Of a DNA stretch of 64,000 nucleotides, positions 50,954 to 58,770 are shown piece after piece; positions within the stretch are counted from its first letter, which is position 1; every line of letters starts with the position of its first letter. A model generated the notes under the pieces. It searched no databases. It was not told the DNA's origin and saw nothing but the letters and a program-made list of their open reading frames with translations. This DNA comes from a virus. The DNA is taken from the IMG/VR virus record IMGVR_UViG_3300033141_003979, positions 45,771 to 109,770 of that record. The stretch is one strand, 5' to 3'. Position numbers and translations under genes: made by a program.

Positions 50954-51062
50954 AATCTGTCCAAAATGTTTTTCACGCATGGTTAAGCTAGAATTAATCT
51001 GGATTTGCTCACAGTGCCAACATGTTATCATAAAGACAAAAGAAGAAATAGTATGCGAATAA
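50943..51062 (+). CDS. Micro zinc-ribbon protein (39 aa)
   Basis: The frame MKVKICPKCFSRMVKLELIW then ICSQCQHVIIK has two CxxC pairs at zinc-ribbon spacing. It overlaps the previous gene by 11 bases and the exonuclease start by 10. The ribosome binding site is weak, so it may depend on coupling. Missed by length cut-offs but well formed. Confidence 0.55.
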   Translation: MKVKICPKCFSRMVKLELIWICSQCQHVIIKTKEEIVCE

Positions 51063-51970
51063 TAATTGATGCAAACAACATCGGATATGCAATGTTCCAT
51101 GCCATGGGACCGGACAAGATTGCCTTCGGATTCCTCAAGCAAATTGTAGCTCTGTCAAAGACTTTTGAAACAAACAGATTCATTTTCTGCTGGGATTCAA
51201 AACATTCTTATCGCAAAACCTTATACCCTGCCTATAAAAGCAACAGGAGAAAGGACCTAGACCCATTTCAACAAAGTCAGTTAAAACTTGCCTTCCAGCA
51301 ATTTAATAAACTGAGGGAAGAAATCCTCCCGGCCTTGGGATTCCAAAATGTCTTCATGCAAGATGGCTACGAGGCAGACGATCTCATCGCCTGGATAACA
51401 TATCGATGCCCAGATCAGACTACCATAGTCAGTTCAGATCATGACCTCTGGCAATTGCTCACAGACGACAAATTCAATCCTGTTCAAATCTATACAGTTG
51501 CTAAAAAGAAAACATTTACTGTTGCCGGCTTCAGATTGGGTTGTGAAGGATTAGAACCTACGGAATGGGCAACTGTCAAGGCTATGGCTGGATGCTCCGG
51601 CGATAATGTTGCCGGGATAGTGGGGGTAGGGGAATTGACCGCTATACGATATCTTACTGGATTATTGCCAGACGGGAAAATAAAAAAGAAGATTGATACA
51701 CCTGAATCAAAAGAACTGATAACAAGGAATCTTCCTTTGGTCTTTTTGCCATTTGGAGGAGAGGCCCCGATTCAAATCTCACTTGATGAGAAAGAGGTCT
51801 TTTCCAAAGAGGGCTTAAAGAGGGTGTTTAGAGAACTAGGATTCATGTCATTTCTGAAAGGGGACGTTGAACAGTGGGGCCAGTTTCATGGCAAGGGAGG
51901 AAAGAAGCAAAAACAAGAAATTGACAAACCTGAATCAATCAGTGGAACAATCAAAGCATTTACATTATAA
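51053..51970 (+). CDS. 5'-3' exonuclease (FEN/T5 D15-like)
   Basis: Start ATG 51053 gives MRIIIDANNIGYAMFHAM. FCWDSKHSYRKTLYPAYKSN, GYEADDLIAWI and VSSDHDLWQLL are the acidic metal-binding motifs, and KAMAGCSGDNVAGIVGVGEL the helix-hairpin-helix DNA-binding segment. It removes RNA primers and flaps during replication. It is followed by the first homing-endonuclease cassette. Confidence 0.88.
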   Translation: MRIIIDANNIGYAMFHAMGPDKIAFGFLKQIVALSKTFETNRFIFCWDSKHSYRKTLYPAYKSNRRKDLDPFQQSQLKLAFQQFNKLREEILPALGFQNVFMQDGYEADDLIAWITYRCPDQTTIVSSDHDLWQLLTDDKFNPVQIYTVAKKKTFTVAGFRLGCEGLEPTEWATVKAMAGCSGDNVAGIVGVGELTAIRYLTGLLPDGKIKKKIDTPESKELITRNLPLVFLPFGGEAPIQISLDEKEVFSKEGLKRVFRELGFMSFLKGDVEQWGQFHGKGGKKQKQEIDKPESISGTIKAFTL

Positions 51971-51991
51971 GGAGGATAATTAAAATAATCC

Positions 51992-52020
51992 TTGATTTAA
52001 TTATAAAAATACTATATATT
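51992..52020 (+). promoter_or_regulatory. Promoter of homing-endonuclease cassette 1
   Basis: TTGATT (51992-51997), 17 bases, TATATT (52015-52020); TATATA at 52013 is an alternative. The surrounding CCTTGATTT and the following TTATGTT are shared with the promoter at 60910, showing common descent of the two cassettes. Confidence 0.7.
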
Positions 52021-52057
52021 TATGTTAGATAATAAAGTAACAAATCATTCAAATTTC

Positions 52058-52124
52058 AGGCTTGAGAATCTTCATATTGCGAAGTATGAAGGCGTTGTTA
52101 CTAACGTTATCTGTTCTCAGGCCT
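52058..52124 (+). ncRNA. Three-way-junction RNA element, copy 1
   Basis: P1: AGGCTTGAGAA (52058-52068) pairs with TTCTCAGGCCT (52114-52124), 11 bp. P2: 52070-52078 with 52083-52091, 9 bp capped by GNRA loop GCGA. P3: GCGTTG (52092-52097) with TAACGT (52102-52107), loop TTAC. All three helices are also present in copy 2 with compensatory changes. P1 ends 8 bases before GGAGA and 20 bases before the ATG of the endonuclease gene. Confidence 0.8.
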
Positions 52125-52144
52125 TTTTATTTGGAGAGTCTAAT

Positions 52145-53074
52145 ATGGGTGAAAATAAAAGAATTTTAGGTGTTTGTTTTTATTGTGGAAAGAATGCATT
52201 TTATAGATTTAAAAATGGGAAATTATGTTGTAGCAATAATGTTTCTAAATGCCCAACCGTAAGAAAAATCAATAGTGAAAAAAATAAATTTAAATTTTGT
52301 AAAATTGAACATGCTAAAAGAAAAGCAGAAGGAGGACCGATATGTGCATGTGATTGTGGCAACAGAACAAAATGGAATAAAGACAAAGGAGAATATAATA
52401 AATATATAAATGGACATTGGGTTCGACATAACAATCCTAGTCGTGGTAAAGATAAATATGCTAAAAAAAAGAGAAGAAGGAGCCCATTATGTAAATGTAT
52501 CCCTCAATGCGGACAAAGAACAAAATGGAATCCTTGCACAGGAAAATATGATGATTATATCAAATATCACCATTTAAAAGGAGCCAAAAGAGACAAAAAG
52601 TTTTGTGAAAATCAATCTAAAAGAATGATTAAAAATAACCCTATGCAAAAACCAGAAATTGCTAAAAAGCAATCAGAAAGTTTAAAGGCGTTAGGTGACG
52701 ATCATCCATCAAGAAGACTAGAGCACCGCAAAAGAACATCTGAATATGCATTAAATGGGCATGCAACCTATATGTGTTCTTGCAATTCAAATCCATCTAA
52801 GCCACAAGCAGTATTATTTGAATTGATTAAATCTTTATACTCAACTGCTATACTCAATCATCCATCCTTAAATTTTTCTATTGATATAGCCATTCCTGAT
52901 CTAAATATTGCTATTGAATATGATGAGCCGTATTGGCATGATTTTGAAAAGGATAAAATAAGACAAAGAAAATTAGAGACAATAGGATGGAGATTTTTAA
53001 GATATATAAGTTATGTACCCACCATCAATGAATTAAAAAATAATATTTTAAATATAATTAACAAGGAGGGATAA
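52145..53074 (+). CDS. Homing endonuclease, Vsr-like/EDxHD PD-(D/E)XK type (309 aa)
   Basis: Start at ATG 52145 (GGAGA upstream); the in-frame extension to 52022 is the structured leader. Residues ~50-150 hold zinc-binding modules CACDCGNRTKWNKDKGEYNK and CKCIPQCGQRTKWNP. Residues ~225-309 form a Vsr-like nuclease: FSIDIAIPDLNIAIEYDEPY, WHDFEKDKIRQRKLETIGWR, FLRYIS, with the E-x-D..HD arrangement of I-Bth0305I-type enzymes. Intergenic location between exonuclease and clamp loader, AT-rich, own promoter: a free-standing mobile gene. Confidence 0.8.
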   Translation: MGENKRILGVCFYCGKNAFYRFKNGKLCCSNNVSKCPTVRKINSEKNKFKFCKIEHAKRKAEGGPICACDCGNRTKWNKDKGEYNKYINGHWVRHNNPSRGKDKYAKKKRRRSPLCKCIPQCGQRTKWNPCTGKYDDYIKYHHLKGAKRDKKFCENQSKRMIKNNPMQKPEIAKKQSESLKALGDDHPSRRLEHRKRTSEYALNGHATYMCSCNSNPSKPQAVLFELIKSLYSTAILNHPSLNFSIDIAIPDLNIAIEYDEPYWHDFEKDKIRQRKLETIGWRFLRYISYVPTINELKNNILNIINKEG

Positions 53075-53076
53075 AA

Positions 53077-54024
53077 ATGTCTCTGTATCAGGATTATCGG
53101 CCAAAAAATTTCGGTGAGATTGTTGGAAATAAAACAACCATCAATACAATAAAAAATAAAATTTATGGGGAAGACCCACCGCATGCAATTATTTTACACG
53201 GTCCAAGAGGATGTGGAAAAACTACTATCGCCAGAATTATATCAGAAGAATTAGGATGTAAAATTAAAAGTAACGATTTTGTTGAACTTGATGCTGTTCA
53301 AACGGGAGGAATTGATACAGCTAGAGAAGTTAGGCAAAATATGAATTTTTTACCAATGGAATCAAAATGTAGGGTTTGGCTTATTGATGAGGCTCAAGAT
53401 GCTTCAGGCAAATTCCAAGCTGGTCTTTTAAAAGCATTAGAAAGCGGCCCAGCCCATTGTTATTTTATTTGGTGTACTACAGATTTAAGTAAAATTATTA
53501 CAACTGTTAAATCAAGATGTACTCAATGGAAGGTTAATTTATTAAAAGACTCACAAATAGAAAAATTGATTGCATGGGTTCTAAAAGGGGAAGAGTTTAC
53601 AATCGACCAGAAGATAATTGATGAAATTATTGCCGCCTCCGAAGGTTGCCCAAGAGAGGCTCTAGTGACTCTAGATCAAATCATTGACCTAGAGCCTGAT
53701 AAAATGATTAATGCCATCCAGCAGACCAAAGCCGACAGGGAAAGCAAGGAATTATGTCAGGCTCTACTCAAGAAAGAATCATGGCCGAGGCTAGCAACAA
53801 TTATCAAAGGCCTTGATCCCTCTAATCCTGAAAGTATCCGGCGAGCTGTGATTGGGTATATGGCAAATGTGGCTCTGGATAAGCAGGGGTATAACAAAGG
53901 GAACAAGGAAAGATGGGAAGGAGTGGCTGTACGAGCAGCTCTTGTGTTTGATTGTTTTGAAAAACCTGTCTTTTATACCGGTATGGGAGGGATTACATTT
54001 GCGGCCTATAACACAACTTTATAG
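53077..54024 (+). CDS. Clamp loader subunit (DnaX/RFC-like AAA+ ATPase)
   Basis: 315 residues. YQDYRPKNFGEIVGN is the typical entry. HGPRGCGKTTIARII (Walker A, about 41-49), RVWLIDEAQDASG (Walker B), FIWCTTDLSKIITTVKSRC (sensor 1 and SRC box). EGCPREALVTLDQ is sensor 2. It loads the clamp encoded at 45628. AAGGAGGG precedes the ATG, just after the homing endonuclease. Confidence 0.9.
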   Translation: MSLYQDYRPKNFGEIVGNKTTINTIKNKIYGEDPPHAIILHGPRGCGKTTIARIISEELGCKIKSNDFVELDAVQTGGIDTAREVRQNMNFLPMESKCRVWLIDEAQDASGKFQAGLLKALESGPAHCYFIWCTTDLSKIITTVKSRCTQWKVNLLKDSQIEKLIAWVLKGEEFTIDQKIIDEIIAASEGCPREALVTLDQIIDLEPDKMINAIQQTKADRESKELCQALLKKESWPRLATIIKGLDPSNPESIRRAVIGYMANVALDKQGYNKGNKERWEGVAVRAALVFDCFEKPVFYTGMGGITFAAYNTTL

Positions 54025-54033
54025 AAAATAAAC

Positions 54034-54069
54034 TTTTGAAACTTTGATATTTTCTTATAATAAGACATA
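54034..54069 (+). promoter_or_regulatory. Repeated promoter element, copy 4
   Basis: TTTTGAAAC, TTTGATATTTTCT, TATAAT (54056-54061), AAGACATA. It starts ten bases after the clamp-loader stop; the next ATG is at 54092. Confidence 0.8.
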
Positions 54070-54091
54070 AGAAGGAGAAAGAAAAGAGGCA

Positions 54092-54577
54092 ATGGTAACC
54101 GCACGTAAACAGATTGGATGTAAACTCAATGCTGAATTGTGGATGCAAATTAAGATATTAGCACTGAAGAAAGGTATCACAAGTGGAGAGATGCTTGAGA
54201 TGGCGATGAAGGAATATCTTGAATTGAAAGATTGGACAGCTCGCATGACAATCTCCACAAAAAAAATAATAAATATAGAACTTCATGAAGAACCACCACT
54301 ATGTGAATGTGGATGCAGAGAGAAAGTGATATTAGGTACAAATGGAAGGTGGAATAGATTTATCCCCGGACATCATGCTCATGGTAAAAGAGGCCCAAAT
54401 TCTCCTAATTGGAAAGGAGGAATAGCAGATTATGAAAAGATGAAAAGTCTTGCTAAAAAACGAGATATTCCAATAGGAAAATTAAAAGAAAGACTCAGAC
54501 AAATGGCATTAAGTACTATAACTCAAACAACTAAGGAGGTTGAACAATGCCGACAATTACAGAACATATTAAGTTAG
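54092..54577 (+). CDS. Ribbon-helix-helix-like protein fused to a CxCGC zinc module (161 aa)
   Basis: Residues 1-50 (KQIGCKLNAELWMQIKILAL then KKGITSGEMLEMAMKEYLEL) look like a ribbon-helix-helix DNA-binding domain. Residues 68-110 (PPLCECGCREKVILGTNGRW then NRFIPGHHAHGKRGPNSPNW) are the same zinc module seen in both homing endonucleases. The tail is helical and basic. It may be a transcription regulator that captured a DNA-binding module, or a nuclease remnant. It overlaps the next gene by 31 bases. Confidence 0.65.
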   Translation: MVTARKQIGCKLNAELWMQIKILALKKGITSGEMLEMAMKEYLELKDWTARMTISTKKIINIELHEEPPLCECGCREKVILGTNGRWNRFIPGHHAHGKRGPNSPNWKGGIADYEKMKSLAKKRDIPIGKLKERLRQMALSTITQTTKEVEQCRQLQNILS

Positions 54578-55116
54578 TAAAAAATTTCAAAGTACAATCA
54601 AATGAAAGTACTCTGAAAATTCATAATATTCTATTAGATATTAAGGACGGGCAATTCTGGAAGAGTAAAAACTATTACAAAGATCAAGCTGCTTATACCT
54701 ACAAAGAACATAGCAAGATGGATTTTAACTTGTTTATTGAGGCCGTTTTTGGCAAGAGCGGAATGTGGTTCAAATCTATAGAAAGAATTTTATCGCTTGA
54801 TAATGGAGAAGAACTTTTACTGAAGCATGGACGCAGCAATATGGTTACATATTATGATAGTACAAATGAGGAAAGAGTAGCTATCCTGACAGCAATAGAG
54901 AGTGGGCGAAAACTTGCTCGTTTTAATGCAGTGAAAAGAGAACTATATCCAGCTATCAAATCCTCTTCTATTACTAATATCTGGGAACGGAAATATAAGG
55001 AAATAAAAAAGAAGTATAAAATAATGGAAAAAGAATATAAGGCACTAAAACAGGAATTTAACAATTACAAAAAGAAGGTTGAATTTCTCATGGATGGAAT
55101 AAGAAAAGTAGCCTAA
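54547..55116 (+). CDS. Unknown protein with C-terminal coiled coil (189 aa)
   Basis: AAGGAGG precedes ATG 54547. The N-terminal half is globular and basic (FWKSKNYYKDQAAYTYKEHS). The C-terminal 60 residues are a Lys/Glu/Tyr-rich coiled coil. It is transcribed with the ribbon-helix-helix gene from promoter copy 4. No function assigned. Confidence 0.6.
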   Translation: MPTITEHIKLVKNFKVQSNESTLKIHNILLDIKDGQFWKSKNYYKDQAAYTYKEHSKMDFNLFIEAVFGKSGMWFKSIERILSLDNGEELLLKHGRSNMVTYYDSTNEERVAILTAIESGRKLARFNAVKRELYPAIKSSSITNIWERKYKEIKKKYKIMEKEYKALKQEFNNYKKKVEFLMDGIRKVA

Positions 55117-55120
55117 TATC

Positions 55121-55170
55121 TTTTGAAACTTCGATATTTTCTTATAATAAGACATAAGAAACATAACCCA
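55121..55170 (+). promoter_or_regulatory. Repeated promoter element, copy 5
   Basis: TTTTGAAAC, TTCGATATTTTCT, TATAAT (55143-55148), AAGACATA, then GAAACATAACCCAAAA as after copy 3. It drives the recombination genes beginning at 55197. Confidence 0.8.
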
Positions 55171-55196
55171 AAAATAGAAGGAGAAGGAGTAATCAT

Positions 55197-55688
55197 ATGC
55201 CAGAATTCAACTTTGAGGAAGATGTGGCAATTGACCTAGATGATCTGCATGAAGAATGGAGAAGCCATGCTCAACTACGGCATAAATATGCCTCAGAAGT
55301 TTCGCATCTAGAAACTGTGGCTAAAAAAGCACATGAGAAAGTTAAGATCACTCGGTCAAGGCTGATTCGAGAAGCCAAAGAATTAAAATTATCAAGTGCT
55401 GATTTGCGAGAAGCATATTACCGGGAACATAAAGATCACATCACCGCTAAGAATAATCAAACAGATGCAGAATATAATCTAAGCATGGCATGGAATGCCG
55501 TGAAATCTATGGATGATCGGAAAGTTGCCCTTGAAAAAGAAGTTTCTCTTTGGAAAGGAAACTACTTCGCTACCCCAAGAGAACATAGGGATGTTGAGCC
55601 AGGTAAACGGGTCATAGATACAGGCAGGGCTGAAGCAGAAGCCAAACAACGGGAAGGCCTTAACAAGAGAGTTCGAAAAGATGCCTGA
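55197..55688 (+). CDS. Helical recombination-operon protein, possibly UvsY-like mediator (163 aa)
   Basis: It has a predicted long helical hairpin with EDVAIDLDDLHEEWRSHAQL, RHKYASEVSHLETVAKKAHE, and SMDDRKVALEKEVSLWKGNY followed by FATPRE. This layout resembles a small helical phage protein regularly encoded beside SSB and UvsX. A UvsY-like role is a guess from position. It overlaps a micro-gene at its end. Confidence 0.6.
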   Translation: MPEFNFEEDVAIDLDDLHEEWRSHAQLRHKYASEVSHLETVAKKAHEKVKITRSRLIREAKELKLSSADLREAYYREHKDHITAKNNQTDAEYNLSMAWNAVKSMDDRKVALEKEVSLWKGNYFATPREHRDVEPGKRVIDTGRAEAEAKQREGLNKRVRKDA

Positions 55689-55860
55689 TCTTTCTGATCT
55701 TCTAACAAATGTAGGTTTATTTATCGGAGGGATCATTCTTATAGGAATATTATCAAGAATAGTATCAAAAGTAGTTTTCAAAACCTTTTATGAGGAGAAG
55801 AAAAAAAATGAGCAAGACAAAAGCAGAAGAGAGAAGAGAAAAATTACGGAACAGAAGTAG
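55681..55860 (+). CDS. Small membrane protein overlapping both neighbours (59 aa)
   Basis: The frame starts inside the end of the previous gene and runs 53 bases into the SSB gene in a different frame. It has one hydrophobic segment (LFIGGIILIGILSRIVSKVV) and a very basic tail (KSRREKRKITEQK). The second half may be only the shadow of the basic SSB start, but the membrane segment lies in otherwise non-coding DNA. Confidence 0.5.
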   Translation: MPDLSDLLTNVGLFIGGIILIGILSRIVSKVVFKTFYEEKKKNEQDKSRREKRKITEQK

Positions 55861-56926
55861 ACAGGCCGTCAAGACTAGAGATCAGAAAGGTTTGGGGAAG
55901 AAGTCGGCACTCGATTGGGCAAGGCTTGTAGGAAAGAAACCTCCAAATTTCATCCCTACGACTGGAAAGGATAATCTAAATCTGATTGACATCTTGCCAT
56001 TTGTTATTACACAATCCTGGTATAAAGATCTGCGAACATTCTCAGGCCTAACAACCAATCTAGAAGTTGGTGACTGGGATTATAAATTGGAGATCCCAGT
56101 GCATAAAAATGTAGGGGAAGACAACGATACCTTCCTTTGCCTCCGTCTAGCCTTTGGAAAGAAATGCCCTCTCTGTGAGGAAATGTTTAAAGAATATGAA
56201 AAAGACAATCCTGATGAAAAAAAGATCAAACCATTGAAGCCATCCTGGCGGGATTATTTCAATATCTATGATTACAACGATGAAGACAAAGATCTCCAGG
56301 TTTGGGAAGATGTCAGTTATCATCTTTTTGAGAAGTACTTTCTTGCAGAGGCAGACGAGGGGGAGAATACTATCCTATATAGCGACATTGAGGAAGGAAA
56401 AACTATTGAGATCAAGGCTCAGGATAAAACTATAGGTTCAGGGAAACCATTTCCTGAAGCCCAAAATATTGAATTCAAAAATAGGGATAAATACGAAGAA
56501 GAAATTGTCAATGATACTGTTTCTTTTGATTCCTTAGTCAAGATTCCTACATTTGAAGATGTCTCACGAATCCATCGTGGACTAGAAGATGAAGGAACCC
56601 CTGACCAAGAAAAAGTACCAGCAGGGGAAGAACCTCCTGCTCCATCAGGAAGAAGGCGACAAACCAGGCAACAACCAGCAAAAGAGGAAAACCCTCCGTC
56701 TGAAACACAGGATCAAGACCAGGCCTCCGGCCCTGCCTGCCCATACAAAAAAGTATTTGGGGCAGATTGTGATCCGACCGCAGATGAATGCAAAAAATGT
56801 CCGGAGGAAACTTTCAGTACCTGTGCCGATAAGTTGGATGAGATAGAAAAAGGTGAGAAGGAAACCCCTCCGCCGCCTGCAACTACCACGCGTCGTAGAA
56901 GGCAACAGCCAGGCAATAGAAGGTAA
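55808..56926 (+). CDS. Single-stranded DNA-binding protein (gp32-like)
   Basis: 372 residues. ATG 55808 has GAGGAGAAG upstream. Residues 75-140 carry FLCLRLAFGKKCPLCEEMFK, a zinc-knuckle-containing OB-like core as in phage gp32-type proteins. An acidic, Pro/Gln-rich tail follows, then a second cysteine group (ACPYKKVFGADCDPTADECK KC) and a basic end. It coats ssDNA in replication and recombination. Confidence 0.75.
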   Translation: MSKTKAEERREKLRNRSRQAVKTRDQKGLGKKSALDWARLVGKKPPNFIPTTGKDNLNLIDILPFVITQSWYKDLRTFSGLTTNLEVGDWDYKLEIPVHKNVGEDNDTFLCLRLAFGKKCPLCEEMFKEYEKDNPDEKKIKPLKPSWRDYFNIYDYNDEDKDLQVWEDVSYHLFEKYFLAEADEGENTILYSDIEEGKTIEIKAQDKTIGSGKPFPEAQNIEFKNRDKYEEEIVNDTVSFDSLVKIPTFEDVSRIHRGLEDEGTPDQEKVPAGEEPPAPSGRRRQTRQQPAKEENPPSETQDQDQASGPACPYKKVFGADCDPTADECKKCPEETFSTCADKLDEIEKGEKETPPPPATTTRRRRQQPGNRR

Positions 56927-56931
56927 TCCTG

Positions 56932-57138
56932 ATGTCTAAAATTGAATATATCACATCTACTGAGGCCCTAGAAATCATCAAGAGGAGTTGGTTAGCTGAG
57001 TCAGGGGGATATAAACCTAATCTTACTACTCTAATTGGATGGGTCAAAAAATATAATCTTGGATTCAAGTTTGCAGGCAAATACAGGATTGATAAGGTAA
57101 AGCTCATTGGGTTCTTGAAACAAGGGGAATCAAAGTGA
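56932..57138 (+). CDS. Small MerR/excisionase-type helix-turn-helix protein (68 aa)
   Basis: EYITSTEALEIIKRSWLAES then TTLIGWVKKYNLGFKFAGKY and RIDKVKLIGFL follow the HTH_17 pattern (helix-turn-helix, then wing). It could bind the palindromic DNA directly downstream. No integrase is present, so an excisionase role is unlikely; a replication or transcription role is more plausible. Confidence 0.65.
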   Translation: MSKIEYITSTEALEIIKRSWLAESGGYKPNLTTLIGWVKKYNLGFKFAGKYRIDKVKLIGFLKQGESK

Positions 57139-57147
57139 TACCCAACC

Positions 57148-57379
57148 CCGTTATATATCTAGAGTACGACCTGCATATCGTCAGACAGCCTTTGGTTTTA
57201 AAAACGTTGAAACCGGGAACCTCCGGCCTAACTAGGTATATAACGGTTTTATATAATTGGATTGGGCATGCGGGGAACGATGAATAAACCGTCGGGGTAG
57301 GGAAGCCTACTCAATTTGATACGGTCTCGTTGTGATAAACCCTGTCCCAAGTGCTACATCGTCGCTAGGATCATGCCCA
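57148..57379 (+). ncRNA. Densely structured gene-free region between HTH gene and recA
   Basis: Domain A: a 15-bp stem, 57148-57162 with 57232-57246 (CCGTTATATATCTAG with its partner, one G-U), encloses GGTTT/AAACC and CCGG/CCGG hairpins. Domain B: TGGGCATG/CATGCCCA (57263 with 57372-57379), ACGATG/CATCGT (57277 with 57357-57362), ACCGT/ACGGT (57288 with 57321) and GGGTAGG/CCTACTC capped by GAAG (57295-57312) nest in order. ATAAACC occurs twice. No long ORF. It may be a structured RNA, a replication origin or a protein-binding region. Confidence 0.6.
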
Positions 57380-57404
57380 TTCAAAAAAGAAGAAAGAAAA
57401 TCCT

Positions 57405-58565
57405 ATGATGAAAAGACGTAGACAATCACCTAGCCTAACACAACAGGTAGAGGAATCAGCAGAAAAGAAGGTTGAGAGAATAGGAGATGGGATTGGACCA
57501 GATCCTAAAACCATCACCCCGGACAGACTTATTCCAAGCGGGGTTACATTGCTGAATTGTGCCTGTAGTGATAATCCCAGAGGGGCATTCGCTAAAGGAA
57601 CAATCAATACTATACCTGGAAAATCTGCCAGCGGAAAAACCATTTTAATGCTCAATACATTGGCCGCTTGTGCCTCAACACCAGATTTTGACAGTTATGA
57701 ATTAATTTTAGATGATGCTGAAGAAGCACAAGAATTTGATCTTGATTATCTATTCCCTATATTGGCTGGCAGATTAAAGGCCCCAAGATATGATATCAAA
57801 GGTTTGCCAATCCATAGTAACACTATTGAAGATTTTGAAGGCAATATGCTGTTGAAATGCAAATCTGGCAAGCCTTTTATTTATGTACTGGATAGTTTGG
57901 ATACATTATCGTCAACGGCAGAATTAGAACGAGAATATGCCAATGCCAAAAAGAATGCCAAAACATCCGAAGAAAAGGAAAAAGCCAAACAATCATATGG
58001 CACTGAAAAGGCACGAATTATTAGCCAGACATTAAGAATGGTCAACGGCAAGATAAAAAATAGTGATAGTGCTTTATTTCTTGTCCAACAAACAAAACAA
58101 AATATGAATAGAATTTCTAAATTTCAACCAGACTGGGTAACATCCGGCGGGGAAGCCCCATTCTTTTATTCTTTTCATAGAATATATACCAATTCCTTTA
58201 AAAGCCATACAGGGGAATCAAAAGGAATAAAACATAAAATAGGAGGGCGAACCCAAGCACAAGTTGTCAAAAATAAATTAAATGGTAAAAAACGAACCGT
58301 TGAATTTGATATATATGAAGATCTGGGAATTGATGATCTTGCTAGCAATATTGATTTTTTGAAGAGAACAGGCAAGATCAAAATCAGTGGGGCTTTCATG
58401 TTATTCCCTGAAATACTAGGAACTGAAAGAATGTATCGGGTGGACTTAATTAAACATATTGAAAAAGAAAATCTTGAAACTGTAATACAAGATATCGTTG
58501 GAGAAGAATGGAATCAAATTGAACGTGATATCCGGTTATCAGATCGGAAAAGACGATTTTGTTGA
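57405..58565 (+). CDS. RecA/UvsX-like recombinase
   Basis: 386 residues. TINTIPGKSASGKTILMLNT (Walker A, about 70-78), YELILDDAEEAQEFD, FIYVLDSLDTLSS (Walker B), ALFLVQQTKQNM (motif with the Gln sensor). The L2-like region and PFFYSFHRIYTNS follow, as in phage UvsX proteins. It forms strand-exchange filaments and works with SSB upstream. The C-terminal third is more AT-rich than the first. Confidence 0.85.
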   Translation: MMKRRRQSPSLTQQVEESAEKKVERIGDGIGPDPKTITPDRLIPSGVTLLNCACSDNPRGAFAKGTINTIPGKSASGKTILMLNTLAACASTPDFDSYELILDDAEEAQEFDLDYLFPILAGRLKAPRYDIKGLPIHSNTIEDFEGNMLLKCKSGKPFIYVLDSLDTLSSTAELEREYANAKKNAKTSEEKEKAKQSYGTEKARIISQTLRMVNGKIKNSDSALFLVQQTKQNMNRISKFQPDWVTSGGEAPFFYSFHRIYTNSFKSHTGESKGIKHKIGGRTQAQVVKNKLNGKKRTVEFDIYEDLGIDDLASNIDFLKRTGKIKISGAFMLFPEILGTERMYRVDLIKHIEKENLETVIQDIVGEEWNQIERDIRLSDRKRRFC

Positions 58566-58584
58566 TAATAAAAAAGGGGGAGTT

Positions 58585-58770
58585 ATGAAAAATCGCAGAA
58601 TTGAAGTGAGAATGGGAAAGACTGTCAATCTGGGCAATTTTGAATCATTTAGACTTGATATAGGTATGGCAGCAGACATATCCGATGAAGAAGATATTGA
58701 CCTAAAATATGATAAAATGGTTAAGATTGTTGAAAACAAATTGGATGAAGAGATAAAACCCAGTGAATAA
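58585..58770 (+). CDS. Small conserved-type phage protein (61 aa)
   Basis: GGGGGAG precedes ATG 58585. RRIEVRMGKTVNLGNFESFR then LDIGMAADISDEED is a pattern of short strands common in small proteins encoded beside phage recombinases. Function unknown. It overlaps the endonuclease VII start by eight bases. Confidence 0.7.
   Translation: MKNRRIEVRMGKTVNLGNFESFRLDIGMAADISDEEDIDLKYDKMVKIVENKLDEEIKPSE

Noticed and set aside
52022-52144. N-terminal extension of the endonuclease frame as protein
   Set aside because: The equivalent stretch at 60910 differs in a way that preserves base pairs rather than amino acids, and ribosome sites stand before the internal ATGs.
56932-57138. Excisionase of a temperate phage
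   Set aside because: No integrase, attachment site or lysogeny repressor was found; the helix-turn-helix protein fits other roles equally well.
57139-57404. Group I or group II intron
   Set aside because: No interrupted gene on both sides, no recognisable intron core sequences, and the flanking genes are complete.
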